Assembly: GCF_900573985.1 (NCBI RefSeq)
Contig: NZ_UWOK01000001.1
Span: forward strand, 1,116,001 to 1,180,000
Direction of reading: 5' to 3'
From: Campylobacter showae
GTDB taxonomy: Bacteria > Campylobacterota > Campylobacteria > Campylobacterales > Campylobacteraceae
Length of the DNA stretch: 64,000 bases
Translations under genes and position numbers: made by a program
Notes under the pieces: generated by a model
Database searches by the model: none
Told to the model about the DNA's origin: nothing
What the model saw: only the letters and a program-made list of their open reading frames with translations
Part shown: positions 35,863 to 44,663 of the stretch, piece after piece
Numbering within the stretch: position 1 is the stretch's first letter
How the letters are laid out: each line of letters begins with the position of its first letter

Positions 35863-36702
35863 ATGAAAAAAATTATTTTAGCCGTTTTGATTTGTTTAAA
35901 TTTGAGCGCAAAAGTGCAGGGCAGCGCGCCGAGCGAAACTCAGTCTATCGTAAACGGTGACGTGGAGATAGTGCAAGTTGAGGCAAAATTTGCCGGAAAT
36001 TTAAGCATCGACGGCAAGAAAAAGCGCTGGCTTAGCGTGCCTGGCGATGAAAATCTAAAATTTGCCGTCGTTTCCGCGGGATACCGCCAAAAGGGCGAAA
36101 TAAAGCTAATAAATGGGGTTAAAAGCGGCGATGAGACGATAGTTTTTAAGATCGTAGAGGGCGAATACAAAAAAGAAAAAATAACTGTCGAAGGCAGCAA
36201 GGTGACGCCTCCAAAAGAGGTGCTAAAGCGCATCGAGGAGGAGCGCGAGGAGGCGAATAAAATCTATGCCACAGCTAATGCCGGGCTAAAATTTATCTCT
36301 AAATTTATCCTACCGATGAGCTCGGCGGTCACAAGTCCGTTCGGCACTGCGCGCGTGTTTAACGGCACTTTAAAAAGCTACCACGGCGGCACGGACTTTA
36401 GGGCAGCGGTCGGCACGTCCGTGATCGCGGCAAACGACGGCGTAGTCGCCATCGCAAAAGATCGATACTACGCGGGCGGATCTGTGGTTATAGATCACGG
36501 CGAGGGCATTTACACGCAGTACTATCATCTAAGCGCGCTAAACGTCAAAGTCGGACAAAGCGTCAAAAAAGGCGATATCATCGCGCTTAGCGGCGCTAGC
36601 GGACGAGTGAGCGGGCCGCACCTACACTTTGGCGTGATCGCCGGCGGCGTGCAGGTAAATCCGCTAAATTTCGTCAAAAAAATCAACGAAATTTTAAATT
36701 AA
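35863..36702 (+). CDS. M23-family peptidoglycan endopeptidase
   Basis: 279 aa with an N-terminal signal (MKKIILAVLICLNLSAKV). The C-terminal LytM domain (about 165-275) has zinc ligands in YHGGTDFRA (His...Asp) and HLHFG, plus YYHLS. The N-terminal ~140 residues form the usual inhibitory/adaptor region. It should cut peptide crosslinks in murein; in Campylobacter and Helicobacter such enzymes set helical cell shape. Divergent from the SYLF gene with an AT-rich promoter region. Confidence 0.9.
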   Translation: MKKIILAVLICLNLSAKVQGSAPSETQSIVNGDVEIVQVEAKFAGNLSIDGKKKRWLSVPGDENLKFAVVSAGYRQKGEIKLINGVKSGDETIVFKIVEGEYKKEKITVEGSKVTPPKEVLKRIEEEREEANKIYATANAGLKFISKFILPMSSAVTSPFGTARVFNGTLKSYHGGTDFRAAVGTSVIAANDGVVAIAKDRYYAGGSVVIDHGEGIYTQYYHLSALNVKVGQSVKKGDIIALSGASGRVSGPHLHFGVIAGGVQVNPLNFVKKINEILN

Positions 36703-36756
36703 CATTTTTTTCACGACTTTTCTTTAAACTTCGCTCATCTTTTTAAAGGAGAGAAA

Positions 36757-37203
36757 ATGAAAAAAGTAGTTTTGATTAGTATGTTGGTTGCGGGCGGGCT
36801 TTTTGCCGCGTCGCTTGAAAATAGCACGAACGACGAGCTTTATAAAATGGTCGCAAACGCCGATGCAAAGACGCTTAGCGAGGTAGCGTTTGAGATAGAC
36901 AAACGCGCGGGCAAACTAAGATACGAGGCAAAAGAGGCTAAGCGCGGGCTAAAAGCCGAGATGGTAAAGAAAATGGATGCCATGAGCGTCGCCGATAGGC
37001 AAAATTTCATGCAGGATTTTCGAAAAAACTACAATGACAAGGTTGGCTTGCTAAGCGTGGCGGAGGCTAAAAGGCTTGATATCGAGCTAAAAGATCACGA
37101 TAACGACGATGATTTTCACAAGAAATTTAAGCATGATTTTAAGGGCGGATTTATAAAAGATAAAGACGGCAAAGGCTCTCATATGCCGCGCAGTAAAGAG
37201 TAA
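36757..37203 (+). CDS. Periplasmic DUF1104-family protein
   Basis: 148 aa with a signal peptide (MKKVVLISMLVAGGLFA). The body matches DUF1104 of Helicobacter/Campylobacter: STNDELYKMVANADAKTLSEVAFEIDKRA, MSVADRQNFMQDFRKNYNDK. The C-terminal tail is rich in His/Asp/Lys (KDHDNDDDFHKKFKHDFKGG), a possible metal-binding stretch. AAAGGAGAG ribosome-binding site. It precedes a two-component system and may be its target or sensor aid (inference; a terminator separates them). Confidence 0.82.
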   Translation: MKKVVLISMLVAGGLFAASLENSTNDELYKMVANADAKTLSEVAFEIDKRAGKLRYEAKEAKRGLKAEMVKKMDAMSVADRQNFMQDFRKNYNDKVGLLSVAEAKRLDIELKDHDNDDDFHKKFKHDFKGGFIKDKDGKGSHMPRSKE

Positions 37204-37225
37204 ATTCGGCCTTTTTTAGGCTTTT

Positions 37226-37261
37226 CGGGGCGGATTTTCGTTTAAATTTGCCCCGCTTTTT
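37226..37261 (+). terminator. Rho-independent terminator after the DUF1104 gene
   Basis: CGGGGC (37226-37231) pairs with GCCCCG (37250-37255), followed by CTTTTT. The loop is 18 nt. It isolates the DUF1104 gene from the two-component genes. Confidence 0.65.
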
Positions 37262-37319
37262 ACAAATTTAAGCATTTTGGCGACGACGTAAATTTATGAA
37301 ATTTTACCCTGGAATTTAG

Positions 37320-37418
37320 ATGAAATTTGATAAATTTACGCAGGATTTATTTGTAGCTAAATTTGAGCGCTCTTTGAAAATCTCAGATGAAAACGAGCCT
37401 TACAAGCAGGATAAATAA
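37320..37418 (+). CDS. Doubtful 32-codon ORF
   Basis: An ATG-initiated frame of 32 codons reading MKFDKFTQDLFVAKFERSLK and then ISDENEPYKQDK. The start lies after GGAATTTAG, a weak ribosome-binding site. The charged composition is protein-like, but the AAATTTG-rich DNA of this genome yields such frames by chance. No family recognised. Confidence 0.2.
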   Translation: MKFDKFTQDLFVAKFERSLKISDENEPYKQDK

Positions 37419-37481
37419 AACCCGAAAATCAAGCGGGTAAAACGCCGTAAAACGACAAAAACAAACCAAAACGGAGCGAAA

Positions 37482-38144
37482 ATGAGTAAAATTTTGATCG
37501 TCGAGGACGAAAATATGCTGCTTGAGATGATGCGCGCGTATCTGGAGGCGCAGGGCTACGAGACTGCGGGCGCGAAAAGCTACGACGATGCGTTAAATTT
37601 GGCTTATGAAAGTAACTTCGATCTTTGGATATTTGACGTCAAGATCATTGGCGGCAGCGGCTTTGCGCTACTTGGGGAGCTGCGAAACGCAGGCAAAAAC
37701 ACGCCTTGTATATTTACGACCTCGCTAAATACGCTTGATGACGTGCAAACCGGCTTTACTAGCGGGTGCGACGACTACATCAAAAAACCTTTTGAGCTAA
37801 AGGAACTGCATCTGCGCGTGCAAAATCTGCTAAAACGCACCTTCGTACATAACAAAAACGAGCTGATAAATCTGGGCGAAAATTTGGGCTTTGATATGAA
37901 TCAGGGCTTGCTATTTCGTGACGGCAAGGCTGTCTCGATGCCTAAAAAACAGTCTAGGCTGCTCGCACTTTTGCTAAAAAATCAGGATAAATTTTTAAGC
38001 AGAGAGGAGATTTATTCTCAAATTTGGGACTACGACGAGAGTCCTAGCGAGCTTAGTTTGCGCGTTTATATCGCGGAGCTGCGTAAAATTTTAGGCAAAG
38101 AGCGTATCGTTAGCGCCTCAAAGCTAGGCTATAAATATGTTTAA
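37482..38144 (+). CDS. OmpR-family response regulator
   Basis: 220 aa. Receiver domain 1-115: acidic pair VEDE (7-10), phospho-acceptor Asp in LWIFDVKI, Thr/Ser in FTTSL and Lys in YIKKPFEL. C-terminal winged-helix DNA-binding domain about 130-220 (SREEIYSQIWDYDESPSELSLRVYIAELRKIL). Likely partner of the kinase encoded 250 nt downstream. GGAG precedes the ATG. Target genes unknown; the adjacent DUF1104 gene is one candidate. Confidence 0.93.
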   Translation: MSKILIVEDENMLLEMMRAYLEAQGYETAGAKSYDDALNLAYESNFDLWIFDVKIIGGSGFALLGELRNAGKNTPCIFTTSLNTLDDVQTGFTSGCDDYIKKPFELKELHLRVQNLLKRTFVHNKNELINLGENLGFDMNQGLLFRDGKAVSMPKKQSRLLALLLKNQDKFLSREEIYSQIWDYDESPSELSLRVYIAELRKILGKERIVSASKLGYKYV

Positions 38145-38396
38145 GCTTTTTACGGTCGTTCGGAGGTTTGGGTTTTGGGCTAAAAACGCTACTAAATTTA
38201 CGCGATATTTTTATGAAATTTGCGGCTCTAGATTTCAAAATTTAGCGCCGAATTTTATTAAATTTACGGCTACCGCGTGGCAAAGGGCAGGGGGCGAGCC
38301 TCAAATTTTATCCAAATTTGCGCAAAACTTTTACTGTTTTAAACATCAAAATTTACGTCCGCAAAATACTCTCAAATTTAACCCAAAAGGTGGCAA

Positions 38397-39569
38397 ATGT
38401 CCTTGCTAAAACCTCTTAAAAAAGCCTTTGCAGCACTTTCGGACCGTCAAATTTTGCCTATATTTTTACTTTACTTCATCACGAGCGCCGCATTTTTGGT
38501 CTTTTTCGCGCAGATGTTTTACGAGCGCGAGAAGCATTTTATACTCGATCGCGACGTCTTTATCGTGCGAGATTTGCAGCATCACCTGCAAAATAAACTG
38601 CAAAAAAACGGCGAGATAGACGACGATGATTTCGACGACGTCGAGGCTTTTGCTGTAAATTTAAAAACGGGCGAGGAGATCGAGGACGACTTTGAGCCGC
38701 GCGAGGGCATGCCGCAAAGATACAAGGACGGAACGAGCTCGGTGGTGCAGTTTTACCTCAAAAATCGCCTCGGCGAGGAGGAGTACTACGTCGCCGTCAA
38801 GGTCGCGGATCCCGAGTTTGCGATTCTCACGCTAAAACTCAAAATAATATTTTTCTCGTTTATGATACTTCTTGCTATTTTAATCATAGCTTATTTTATC
38901 ATACGTCTTTCGCTGCGTCCGCTTTATCGCCGCATCGACTTTTTAAACGGCTTTATCAGGGATGCGACGCACGAGATAAACACGCCTCTTAGTGTTATTT
39001 TGATGAGTATCGAGATGTTTGAAACCGATCCGAAAAAATATCTAAACAACATAAAAACAGCCTCCAAAACGATCTCGACGCTATACGAGGACCTCACGCT
39101 AGTAAAGCTTAGCGGCAAAGAGGACGGCGCGGCGACGAGCTTTAGCCTGAGCGAGCTGGTGCGCGAGAGGATCGGGTATTTTGGACTAAATTTGGAGCAA
39201 AAAAATATAAACCTAAGCACTCAAATCGCCGAAGTGCAGCTACGCTCGTCCTATAAAAAAACGAGAAAAATCATAGATAATCTGCTCAGCAACGCCATAA
39301 AATACTGCGACGAAAACGGCTCGGTAAGCGTAAATTTAACTCCCGCAGCACTCACGATCTCAAACAGCGGCGCAGGTATCGCGAAGGAAAATTTGCCGCG
39401 GATTTTCGAGCTTTATACGCGGTTTGACGAGCGAAACGGCGGCTTTGGCATCGGGCTTCATATCGTCAAAACATTTTGCGAGGAGCTTGGGTTTAAAATC
39501 TCGTGTAAAAGCAGCGAGGGGCTAACCGAGTTTCGCGTGGAGTTTGGCGGGAGCGCGATGAAAATTTAA
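38397..39569 (+). CDS. Sensor histidine kinase
   Basis: 390 aa. TM1 (about 19-42, LPIFLLYFITSAAFLVFFAQMFY), a periplasmic sensor region rich in Asp/Glu (about 43-145, with DDDDFDDVEAF), TM2 (about 146-170), H-box FIRDATHEINTPLSVILMS with the phospho-His, N-box NLLSNAIKYCDENG, and G-box GGFGIGLHIVK. The acidic sensor segment could detect cations or basic peptides (inference). It follows the response regulator after 252 nt. Confidence 0.93.
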   Translation: MSLLKPLKKAFAALSDRQILPIFLLYFITSAAFLVFFAQMFYEREKHFILDRDVFIVRDLQHHLQNKLQKNGEIDDDDFDDVEAFAVNLKTGEEIEDDFEPREGMPQRYKDGTSSVVQFYLKNRLGEEEYYVAVKVADPEFAILTLKLKIIFFSFMILLAILIIAYFIIRLSLRPLYRRIDFLNGFIRDATHEINTPLSVILMSIEMFETDPKKYLNNIKTASKTISTLYEDLTLVKLSGKEDGAATSFSLSELVRERIGYFGLNLEQKNINLSTQIAEVQLRSSYKKTRKIIDNLLSNAIKYCDENGSVSVNLTPAALTISNSGAGIAKENLPRIFELYTRFDERNGGFGIGLHIVKTFCEELGFKISCKSSEGLTEFRVEFGGSAMKI

Positions 39570-39605
39570 GAGGGTGGCGCAAGGTCGGTTTTTGAACCGT
39601 AAATT

Positions 39606-39647
39606 TAAACCTGCTTTTGCAGCGTCGAATTTAAGCAGGTTTGATTT
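39606..39647 (+). terminator. Hairpin terminator after the histidine kinase
   Basis: AAACCTGCTT (39607-39616) is the exact reverse complement of AAGCAGGTTT (39633-39642), with a 16-nt loop and a short T-rich tail (GATTT). Confidence 0.55.
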
Positions 39648-39809
39648 GCGGTTTGCGAGATGAAATTTTGGTTTTCGTATCGCCTAATCCGCATGATTCT
39701 TGAATTATCTTAAAGCTTAATCTTTCCGCAACCGATGGCTTTAAATTTGGCGCAAAAGCAAGATAAAATTCCGGTAAAATTTGCGATAAAACTATAAAGG
39801 AAAATAAGT

Positions 39810-41429
39810 ATGGACAAGCGGGATGAGGCGCTAAATTTAGCGCGGGATTTCGAACGCGACGGCTTTAGAGTGCCAGATTTATACGAGTGGTTTTGGCGGC
39901 TGCAAGGAGACGCGGCAGCATATTTTACGCTAGCGGATAGCCTGCTGCGCGGGCGACAAGAGGGCGGGACGCTGCTAAAGGACGCTCTGGGCTATGTAGG
40001 CGAGGATGATTTTAAAGCTCTGATCGCCACGGCGGTTGAAATTTTACGCGAAGAAGCAGCAGGGTGGCGCAAAACAAAGCAGGACAAAAGTGCGGCGCAG
40101 ACGGGAGAAAATGCACGCTCGGCGCGGGCAGACGAAAGCGCAGGCAAAAGTGTACGGCAACGCGGCAGAGATGAAAAGAGCGCGCGCTGGAAAAACGCCG
40201 AAGAGGTCATCGCCATGGCAAGTCTCGAGTTCGCACCGTTTTTGCACCCGTATCTGGGCGAGCTTTTTAAACTGCAGCCGAGCGAGAGCGCGTATTACGC
40301 GGAGTATCCGTGGCGCGAACTTAGCTACGAGAGCTCGCAAATCTGGCGCGAGAAGCTTGCGGATCCGCGGACGAGCAGGGATGAGCGGCAAAAAATTTTT
40401 AGCTGCCTGCTTCAGACCCGCGATCCTCGAAACGTAAAATTAGCCTGCGAGTTCGCGCTTGCAGAGGACTTCTTCGACCGTCCGTGCGACCTGTTAGATT
40501 ATATTGGCTACTGGCTGGAGGCCGTGGGATTTACTTTTGAGCGGGTTAAATTTGACGCAGACGGCGAAGCTCAAGCGGCAGCGGATGAAATTTTAAAAAC
40601 GGATGCAAACGAATGCAGCGGTGCCAAGCAAGCTCAAGCGAGCGAAAATCTTAAAGCGTGCGCGGCTGAATACGGCTCTAAATTTAACTCAAACGAATCC
40701 GACTCTGATAAATCACAAAAAGCGCCAAACGATGAAATTTGCTTTGGCGGCAAGAAATTCAGGCTCAAAAGATACTGCGAACAGCGCGTGTATCACATAA
40801 TCTTTCCGCGAGGCTACTTCGGCGCGCCCTATGCGCCGCATCTGGCGAAATACCATCCAACCTGGCGGTTTGAGGGCAGCGAGGCAGGATATAAGCTCGG
40901 CGGGGTTTTGGATGAGGCGAACGGCGATGCGCAAAATCCCCTATTTCATCTTATCACGCTTGATCCGCTGCCCCGCGACTTGCCCGTGCGATCGCTATCC
41001 CGCTTAACTCTCGCCGCGCACGTTAGAGAGATAAACGAAGGCGAGATAGTCTTTTACGAGCACGACGCGCAGGGTATACCGCGGCGTATCGGAGACAGGA
41101 CACAGGTCGAATACGCCTTTGAAGAACCGATAAAGGAGTGCGAGGTCGCTCTGGCGCCTACGCCGGCGCGCTGGGCGGCTCAGGACTGGGGGATGTCAAA
41201 TAGTAGGCAAAACCTCGCGCGCATCGGCGGCGAGCCATCATGGATACAGGGCGCCTTGGTGCCGACGTGCCCGATATGCGGCGAAAAGATGGAGTTTTTG
41301 ATGCAGCTTGATAGCGAGCTTCCAACCTGCGAACAAGGCGGCGAGGTATATTTCGGCAGTGGCGGGATTTTATACGTGTTTTGGTGTGAGCGGACGCGGG
41401 TGAGCGGGTTTTTTATGCAGTGTACGTGA
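39810..41429 (+). CDS. Large protein with DUF1963/YwqG-like C-terminus and two disordered insertions
   Basis: 539 aa. Residues 1-90 and 130-255 are helical and of unknown family. Two Ala/Ser/Lys/Glu-rich low-complexity inserts occur at about 92-130 and 255-310. The C-terminal third contains RIGGEPSWIQ, CPICGEKMEFLMQLDSELP and GGILYVFWCERTRVSGFF, which match the end of DUF1963/YwqG-like proteins with a Cys-pair. Such proteins often act as immunity partners of polymorphic toxins. AAAGGAAAA site before the ATG. The next gene is also immunity-like. No toxin gene is seen nearby. Confidence 0.7.
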   Translation: MDKRDEALNLARDFERDGFRVPDLYEWFWRLQGDAAAYFTLADSLLRGRQEGGTLLKDALGYVGEDDFKALIATAVEILREEAAGWRKTKQDKSAAQTGENARSARADESAGKSVRQRGRDEKSARWKNAEEVIAMASLEFAPFLHPYLGELFKLQPSESAYYAEYPWRELSYESSQIWREKLADPRTSRDERQKIFSCLLQTRDPRNVKLACEFALAEDFFDRPCDLLDYIGYWLEAVGFTFERVKFDADGEAQAAADEILKTDANECSGAKQAQASENLKACAAEYGSKFNSNESDSDKSQKAPNDEICFGGKKFRLKRYCEQRVYHIIFPRGYFGAPYAPHLAKYHPTWRFEGSEAGYKLGGVLDEANGDAQNPLFHLITLDPLPRDLPVRSLSRLTLAAHVREINEGEIVFYEHDAQGIPRRIGDRTQVEYAFEEPIKECEVALAPTPARWAAQDWGMSNSRQNLARIGGEPSWIQGALVPTCPICGEKMEFLMQLDSELPTCEQGGEVYFGSGGILYVFWCERTRVSGFFMQCT

Positions 41430-41715
41430 GTAAATTTGCTTTTTATAAATTAACCAATAAAATTTGAGCGTATTTGTGTATAACCAAAAATCAGCTAAAT
41501 ATGTTGCTGCAAATCCAATCATTTCGTGTTTGTGTAAGATGAGATTTTAGGCAAAGCCAAACAGGTTAAATTTTACTGATTTTTATGAGAAATCGGATAT
41601 ATAAATTAGAAATTAATAGCAAAAGAGATAAAAATAGCCAGCAAGGACTAGCAAATTTCCGGCCACTACTTACTGCCAAGGCTAAATTTGCCTTACCGAT
41701 CTGATTGCTATTAAA

Positions 41716-42411
41716 TCAAACGTATTCTTTCGTTCGCTTTAAATCGGTGATTAGTAAAGGATTATCCTCGCGCATCATGTTTATCAAACGCTCTACGCGC
41801 TGCGTAGTCGGGTCTTTGCGTAGCCAGTCTAGCTCGCGCTGCGTAATGCCGACCATTTGTAAAAACTCGACTCTACCGTTTGGCGTATCTATACCGCCTA
41901 GCACTGGATCTGGCGCGAAGGCGACGCCTACTAGTTTCGTATCGGTATTAAGGCGCAGAGGCGAATTGGTCGGTATAAAATGATAAGCCTCGAACCATTT
42001 TTTGCTGTTATAGACGTATTTGGCGAGATTTTGCATAAGAGATATCGCCCAAAAAGGCTCATGCGGGACTACTGTATCATCGCAGGACTTTGAGCCCGGA
42101 TCGTCCGCAAACGGAGCGACGCGCATACTAAACTCAAATCCCCAGCCGCTAAATTCTTCCTGAGAGCTTTGGGGATCATAGTAAAGCTCGCTCATGCCAA
42201 AGCTCACGAGGTGGCGGTGCGGTGTGCCTTTGATGGAGTCAAATATACTGACACCGTCCAGGTAATCCTCGCCGCCCAGACTCGCATGCAGCCGAGATGC
42301 ATAGTGGCGCTCGTTTGCGGGATCGTAGATTTTTTCTAGCGCGCCTGTTATCGCGTCCCAGCCGGGTGCATCGTCCTCGCTAAATTTAGCCTCGTACTCT
42401 TGCGTCGTCAT
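41716..42411 (-). CDS. SUFU-domain (suppressor of fused-like) protein
   Basis: 231 aa. The bacterial SUFU pattern is clear: GWDAITGALEKIYD at the start, GTPHRHLVSFGMSELYYDPQ, then SGWGFEFSMRVAP and PFWAISLMQNLAKYVYNSKKWF, GVAFAPDPVLGGIDTPNGRVEFLQMVGIT. Bacterial SUFU proteins are predicted immunity proteins against secreted nuclease toxins (family knowledge). It is encoded alone on the minus strand, convergent with the DUF1963-like gene, 286 nt away. Confidence 0.88.
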   Translation of the reverse strand: MTTQEYEAKFSEDDAPGWDAITGALEKIYDPANERHYASRLHASLGGEDYLDGVSIFDSIKGTPHRHLVSFGMSELYYDPQSSQEEFSGWGFEFSMRVAPFADDPGSKSCDDTVVPHEPFWAISLMQNLAKYVYNSKKWFEAYHFIPTNSPLRLNTDTKLVGVAFAPDPVLGGIDTPNGRVEFLQMVGITQRELDWLRKDPTTQRVERLINMMREDNPLLITDLKRTKEYV

Positions 42412-42518
42412 TTTTATGCCTTTTATTAGATTGCGTTAAGCGGGGTTATTATATATAAAATTTGCAAATTTCAGTGGAGGGGATAAATTTAAAAAGCTAA
42501 AATTTACGCCCGCGAGAT

Positions 42519-43388
42519 CTAGGCGTAAATTTCATCCACGATAGTATCTACGAAATCGTGCGGGTCAAATTTGACTAGATCGTTCATCGTCTCGCCGGTG
42601 CCGATGTAGAGTATCGGCAGCTCTAGCTCGCGCGCGACGCCAAAAAGCGCTCCGCCCTTTGGGGTGCCGTCAAGCTTGGTGATGATGACGCCGTCAAGAC
42701 TCACGATGTCGTTAAAGGCCTTTGCTTGAGCGAGGCCTGCGTTGCCTTGAGTACCGTCGAGGATGAGAATCTTGCGGTGCGGTGCGCCTGCATAGGCTCT
42801 GTCTGCGATGCGGACGATCTTGCTTAGCTCGCCCGCTAAATTTGTTTGATTTTGCAGGCGGCCGGCGGTGTCGAGGATTACGTTGTCGAGATTTTTGGCG
42901 ACGGCCGAGCTGATAACGTCAAAGGCGACCGCAGACGGATCGTGACCCTGCTGCGTAGCGACGATAGGAACGTCAGTTCTGATAGCCCACTGACGTAGCT
43001 GCTCGATGGCGCCAGCTCTAAACGTATCACAGGCGCCTAAAATAACGCTTTTGCCTTCATTTTTATATAAATTTGCAAGCTTTGCGATCGTGGTCGTTTT
43101 GCCAGCTCCGTTGACGCCCAAAATAAGCTCCACGAAAGGCTTTCCGACTTTTGCCTCGCGCTCGTTTTCGTATATGAAATAGGTATTTAAAAGCCGCTTC
43201 AGATCGTCTTTTTTTACTTCGTTTTGCGGCGGCAGGTAGTAGAGGACCTCCTCGACGATCTCGTAGGCGATGTCGGCTTCGAGCAAAATCTCTTCTAAAA
43301 TTTCCTTTGAGATTTTTTTATCGGCAGGTTTTGACGAGCGGATCGCCGCAAGCGTCTTATCAAGCCCTTTTTTTAAAAAGCCAAACAT
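42519..43388 (-). CDS. ftsY: Signal recognition particle receptor FtsY
   Basis: 289 aa, a short FtsY without the acidic A domain common in E. coli. NG GTPase domain: GVNGAGKTTTIAKLA (P-loop), DTFRAGAIEQLRQWA, DTAGRLQN, TKLDGTPKGG. It docks ribosome-SRP complexes at the membrane for co-translational insertion. Its ATG shares one base with the stop of the upstream tlpA-like gene, so they are co-transcribed. Confidence 0.96.
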   Translation of the reverse strand: MFGFLKKGLDKTLAAIRSSKPADKKISKEILEEILLEADIAYEIVEEVLYYLPPQNEVKKDDLKRLLNTYFIYENEREAKVGKPFVELILGVNGAGKTTTIAKLANLYKNEGKSVILGACDTFRAGAIEQLRQWAIRTDVPIVATQQGHDPSAVAFDVISSAVAKNLDNVILDTAGRLQNQTNLAGELSKIVRIADRAYAGAPHRKILILDGTQGNAGLAQAKAFNDIVSLDGVIITKLDGTPKGGALFGVARELELPILYIGTGETMNDLVKFDPHDFVDTIVDEIYA

Positions 43389-43972
43389 TAGTTGATTACC
43401 TTATTTATATCGCTTTCTAGCATCTCTTCTGGCACGAGTCCGACGTAGTGCGTGGCGTATTCGCCATTTGGCTTATAAAGCACCATGTACGGGATGCCTA
43501 CGACTCCGCCTAGAGCCTTTGCGAAGAGGAAGTTGTTTTCGCCGTAGCTAATGCCGAAATTTATTTTAAATTTCTTCATAAACGCGTCTATCTCGTCTTT
43601 TGACTTGTCTTCCATTAATACGCTTACGATTTTTAGCTTGCCTTTAAATTTATCGCTTAGGTTGTTTAGGTGCGGGATTTCTGCCTTGCACGGCGGACAC
43701 CAGGTGGCGAAAAAGTTAAACAAAATCGCCTCGTCATTGCCCTCGACTTTAAAGCCTTTGTCAAATTTTTGTAGCGTCATCTTGCTCTCGTCCATTAGCG
43801 TTAGCTCAAACGGCGCTTCTATGCTTGTGCTTGCGCTTTGGCTTTGAGTCGGAGCAGACGTGGTTGTTGTCGGCGTCGCGTCGCTAGTTCTGTTTGCGTC
43901 GCTTACATTTTCATTGTCGCAACCGCTTAAAAATAGTGCTAAAAATGGTATAATCAAAAGATTTATTTTCAT
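43388..43972 (-). CDS. TlpA-family thioredoxin-like lipoprotein
   Basis: 194 aa. Lipobox LSGC (Cys 18), then a Thr/Ser-rich linker (about 25-50) and a thioredoxin fold with active site FFATWCPPCKAEIPHLNNL and the cis-Pro loop GVVGIPYMVLYKPNGE. A membrane-tethered reductant in the periplasm, for cytochrome c maturation or disulfide repair. A second TlpA-like lipoprotein lies at 61660. Position before ftsY is conserved in C. jejuni as I recall. Confidence 0.9.
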   Translation of the reverse strand: MKINLLIIPFLALFLSGCDNENVSDANRTSDATPTTTTSAPTQSQSASTSIEAPFELTLMDESKMTLQKFDKGFKVEGNDEAILFNFFATWCPPCKAEIPHLNNLSDKFKGKLKIVSVLMEDKSKDEIDAFMKKFKINFGISYGENNFLFAKALGGVVGIPYMVLYKPNGEYATHYVGLVPEEMLESDINKVIN

Positions 43973-44024
43973 TTAATAATTCCTGTCTAAGATTGGTTTT
44001 AGGCTTGAATTATACATAAAATTT

Positions 44025-44663
44025 ATGAAACGAGCGTTAAATTTGATAAAAGAAGAGTTCAGGCGCGACGCGAAACGGATTTTGAAAAAAGAGGTTCAAA
44101 TTTCTGCGCGAGCGAAACACTACAAGATGTTTAAGCCGCTTTTAAATTTGCTAACCGAGCTTAAAGCGAAACGGATTTTGATATTTAATCCGCTTTCTTA
44201 TGAGCCAAATTGCTACATTTTGAGGCGCGAGCTAGCTAAAAAGTATGAAATTTTCGTTCCGTTTATGCTTGGTATTAGTTTAGAAATGGTAAAATTCAGG
44301 CTACCGCTTGTATCTCGGACGAAATTTGGCGTAAAAGAGCCGCTAAGCACCAAGATATTTAAAAAGCGTATAGACGTAGCTATAGTTCCGACTCTCGGGG
44401 TGGACGGAAATATGGCGCGAATAGGGCACGGTAAAGGTTTTTACGATAGATTTTTTGCAAATTTGCCTTACCGACCTACCTTGATATTCGTTGAAATTTT
44501 AGACAATTTTACTAATGAAATCATATCTGAAGATCACGATGTTACTTGTGATTTTTACCTGACCCCGAGCAAAATTTACGTAAAAAGAGGAATCTATGAT
44601 AGATATTTTAATCGGCTTAGGAGCAGGTGCGGCGGGCGTTGGCGCAGGCTATCTCATCGCTAA
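44025..44663 (+). CDS. 5-formyltetrahydrofolate cyclo-ligase family protein
   Basis: 212 aa. The ATP/folate motif RIGHGKGFYDRFFANL identifies the family, which returns 5-formyl-THF to the one-carbon pool. The last ~22 residues (YDRYFNRLRSRCGGRWRRL...) are read in a region that overlaps rny by 68 nt; their Arg-rich make-up is a by-product of the other frame, so the true functional end is near IYVKRGIYD. Whether the overlap is natural or a lost stop codon cannot be told here. Confidence 0.88.
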   Translation: MKRALNLIKEEFRRDAKRILKKEVQISARAKHYKMFKPLLNLLTELKAKRILIFNPLSYEPNCYILRRELAKKYEIFVPFMLGISLEMVKFRLPLVSRTKFGVKEPLSTKIFKKRIDVAIVPTLGVDGNMARIGHGKGFYDRFFANLPYRPTLIFVEILDNFTNEIISEDHDVTCDFYLTPSKIYVKRGIYDRYFNRLRSRCGGRWRRLSHR

